Shown piece after piece: positions 62,795 to 64,000 of a stretch of DNA of 64,000 nucleotides. The notes under the pieces were generated by a model. It made no database searches and was not told the DNA's origin. It saw only the letters and a program-made list of their open reading frames with translations. Origin of the DNA: Caulobacteraceae bacterium (GTDB lineage: Bacteria; Pseudomonadota; Alphaproteobacteria; Caulobacterales; Caulobacteraceae); NCBI GenBank assembly GCA_947475465.1, contig CANJLK010000004.1, positions 62,001-126,000 of the forward strand, in the 5' to 3' direction. The position numbers were made by a program, and so were the translations under genes. Positions within the stretch are counted from its first letter, which is position 1. Every line of letters starts with the position of its first letter.

Positions 62795-63997
62795 TCAAAA
62801 TACGGTGCCGTCGCTGATGACGGTCAGTGGCGGCCCGCCGTCTGCGGGGCGAAGCTGGCGGGCTATCCGCCGGCCCGCCGCCCAGGTGCCGCCCTCCAGA
62901 ACGCGTGCCAGTGGGAAATCCTCGGCGCGAACGTCAAGTCGGTCGCGGACCAAGGGGGCGATCCTGTCCAACAGCGCCACGGTCAGGGACCGCCAGCCGA
63001 CGACCAGGGGCCCTTCCACCGGCTGCGGCCGGGCCGCTTGGGCGGGGTCGCTCAGCGCCAGGACGCCGGTGTCCACGAACAGGCCCCCGTTGCGATATTC
63101 GGCCAGGCCGGTCAGTCCGTCGATATCGACGACCTCGATCCCGGCGGTCTCCAGCGGTTCGATGAGCGAATAGGACAGCCACTGCGAAAGCTTGTGGATC
63201 GGCACGAGCCCATCCGTCGGATCGTCGCGCCGGATCGCCGGATGACGCCAGCAGTCGCCCAGCGGCACGCCGCCCAGGCTGAGGCGGCTGGGCCAGATCG
63301 GGCCCAGCGCCTCGAGGATCACCTCCAGGATGATCGGCGCCTTCAGCTTTCCGTCCACGGCGCCGGCCGCCATGACATCGAATAGGGCGCCCGGCCGGCC
63401 CACCGCGGCTCCCAGCGTCCTGAGAAGCGCCGCCCGGCCCTCGAGCCCGACCAGCGGATTGGCGTCCGTCACCTGAAACGCCCGGGCCAGCACCGCGGCG
63501 TCGATCTTCGCCAGGCCGTCCGCCCGCAGCGGGTCGGTCGGATCGGCGGACATCGCCCCTGACTCGAACATCCGGAAGGACGCGATTCCCAGGCCTTCCG
63601 AACGCCCCAGCACGGCACCCGTCGCCTCGTCCGCATAGCGCCAGGTCGCGCCGGCTCCGGCGTCGAGCAGGACCGAGGTGATCGCCAGATCGAAGGCCGC
63701 CCGGGCCTGCGCCCTTGAGTCCGACCAGGGCTTTTCGCGCTCCGCCCAGAGGTCGCGCCCCGCCACCACGAAGTGGCGCCATCGCGCGTGAAACGGAACC
63801 TTGAGGTCGGGGTAGGCGTCCCGCACCACCGCGGCCGTCAGATCGGCGGCGGCCTCGAGCTTCGCCAGGTCCACCGACCATTCAGCGACCTCGCCCGCAA
63901 GCGCCGCGGCCAGCATCTCGTGCGCCCGTTCCCGCACCGCCCGGGCGGACAGGAGCGAGCGTGCGGCCTTCACCGCCTGTTCCGTTGAGCCCGTCAC
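62795..63997 (-). CDS. DUF1688 protein, URC4/Urg3 family of uracil catabolism
   Basis: Protein of 400 residues. Segments such as [57 protein letters not shown] sequence ([19 protein letters not shown]) and [20 protein letters not shown] are characteristic of DUF1688. Its fungal relatives URC4/Urg3 are required for growth on uracil as nitrogen source; the chemical step is not settled. GTG 63997 is only three bases from the window edge and may overlap an upstream gene, perhaps URC1 (a GTP cyclohydrolase II relative), which would lie outside. A longer N-terminus cannot be excluded. Confidence 0.87.
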   Translation of the reverse strand: MTGSTEQAVKAARSLLSARAVRERAHEMLAAALAGEVAEWSVDLAKLEAAADLTAAVVRDAYPDLKVPFHARWRHFVVAGRDLWAEREKPWSDSRAQARAAFDLAITSVLLDAGAGATWRYADEATGAVLGRSEGLGIASFRMFESGAMSADPTDPLRADGLAKIDAAVLARAFQVTDANPLVGLEGRAALLRTLGAAVGRPGALFDVMAAGAVDGKLKAPIILEVILEALGPIWPSRLSLGGVPLGDCWRHPAIRRDDPTDGLVPIHKLSQWLSYSLIEPLETAGIEVVDIDGLTGLAEYRNGGLFVDTGVLALSDPAQAARPQPVEGPLVVGWRSLTVALLDRIAPLVRDRLDVRAEDFPLARVLEGGTWAAGRRIARQLRPADGGPPLTVISDGTVF

Positions 63998-64000
63998 CTC

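Noticed and set aside
1..64000. tRNA, rRNA or riboswitch genes
   Set aside because: I scanned for tRNA T-arm-like words and conserved rRNA or riboswitch cores and found nothing convincing; a covariance search would be decisive.

Overview
The window is GC-rich, tightly packed bacterial DNA that looks like a Caulobacterales alphaproteobacterium (Caulobacter or Phenylobacterium type). Evidence for this is a complete podJ-like polarity gene with a CtrA-like box and a GANTC site, a PEP-CTERM protein with the usual alphaproteobacterial tail, a FecI/FecR/TonB receptor cassette, a ligase-associated helicase/PdeM pair and a DUF1501/DUF1800 pair. This assignment is inferred from gene content. I see no rRNA, tRNA, CRISPR array, transposase or integrase.

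Layout. 1-8.5 kb: the start of a MalT/LuxR-type regulator cut by the window edge, a cell-surface signalling cassette (sigma factor, FecR, TonB-dependent receptor), an SMP-30 family hydrolase, a cytochrome P450 and an MFS transporter. 8.6-17.7 kb: an overlapping operon of a CHAT-domain (caspase-like) exported protein, a filamentous-haemagglutinin-type TpsA and its TpsB transporter, next to a DUF4402 surface protein. The CHAT gene is split by an 8-bp tandem duplication that shifts the frame. 17.7-24.5 kb: a saccharopine-dehydrogenase-like protein, the DEXH helicase/PdeM pair, a DUF2306 membrane protein, a PEP-CTERM protein and a CPBP membrane protease. 24.5-29.5 kb: podJ followed by tauE/safE, TIGR02186 and DUF3429 genes. 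29.5-37.5 kb: small envelope proteins and a three-gene transglutaminase / ATP-grasp-alpha-E / transglutaminase operon. 37.5-45.4 kb: a cupin, a membrane-anchored sulfatase with a lipoprotein formylglycine-generating enzyme, DUF1330 and haloalkane dehalogenase, a metallo-beta-lactamase-fold hydrolase, a TetR regulator and a thiolase. 45.4-49.3 kb: a classical autotransporter and a degenerate receiver protein. 49.5-57.1 kb: a compact type IV secretion operon (virB1-2-3-4-6-9-10-11). 57.1-64 kb: DUF1501 and DUF1800 proteins, an RTX protein, a PagL-type lipid A deacylase, and upp with a DUF1688 (URC4/Urg3) gene of uracil catabolism.

How the parts fit. Much of the window concerns the envelope and secretion: two-partner secretion, an autotransporter, a T4SS, an RTX protein, a PEP-CTERM protein, a TonB receptor, lipid A remodelling and a polarity organiser. 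The most unusual parts are the CHAT-TpsA-TpsB operon with its frame-breaking duplication, the T4SS operon in which virB6 overlaps virB9 and leaves no room for virB8, and the exported formylglycine-generating enzyme beside its probable sulfatase substrate.
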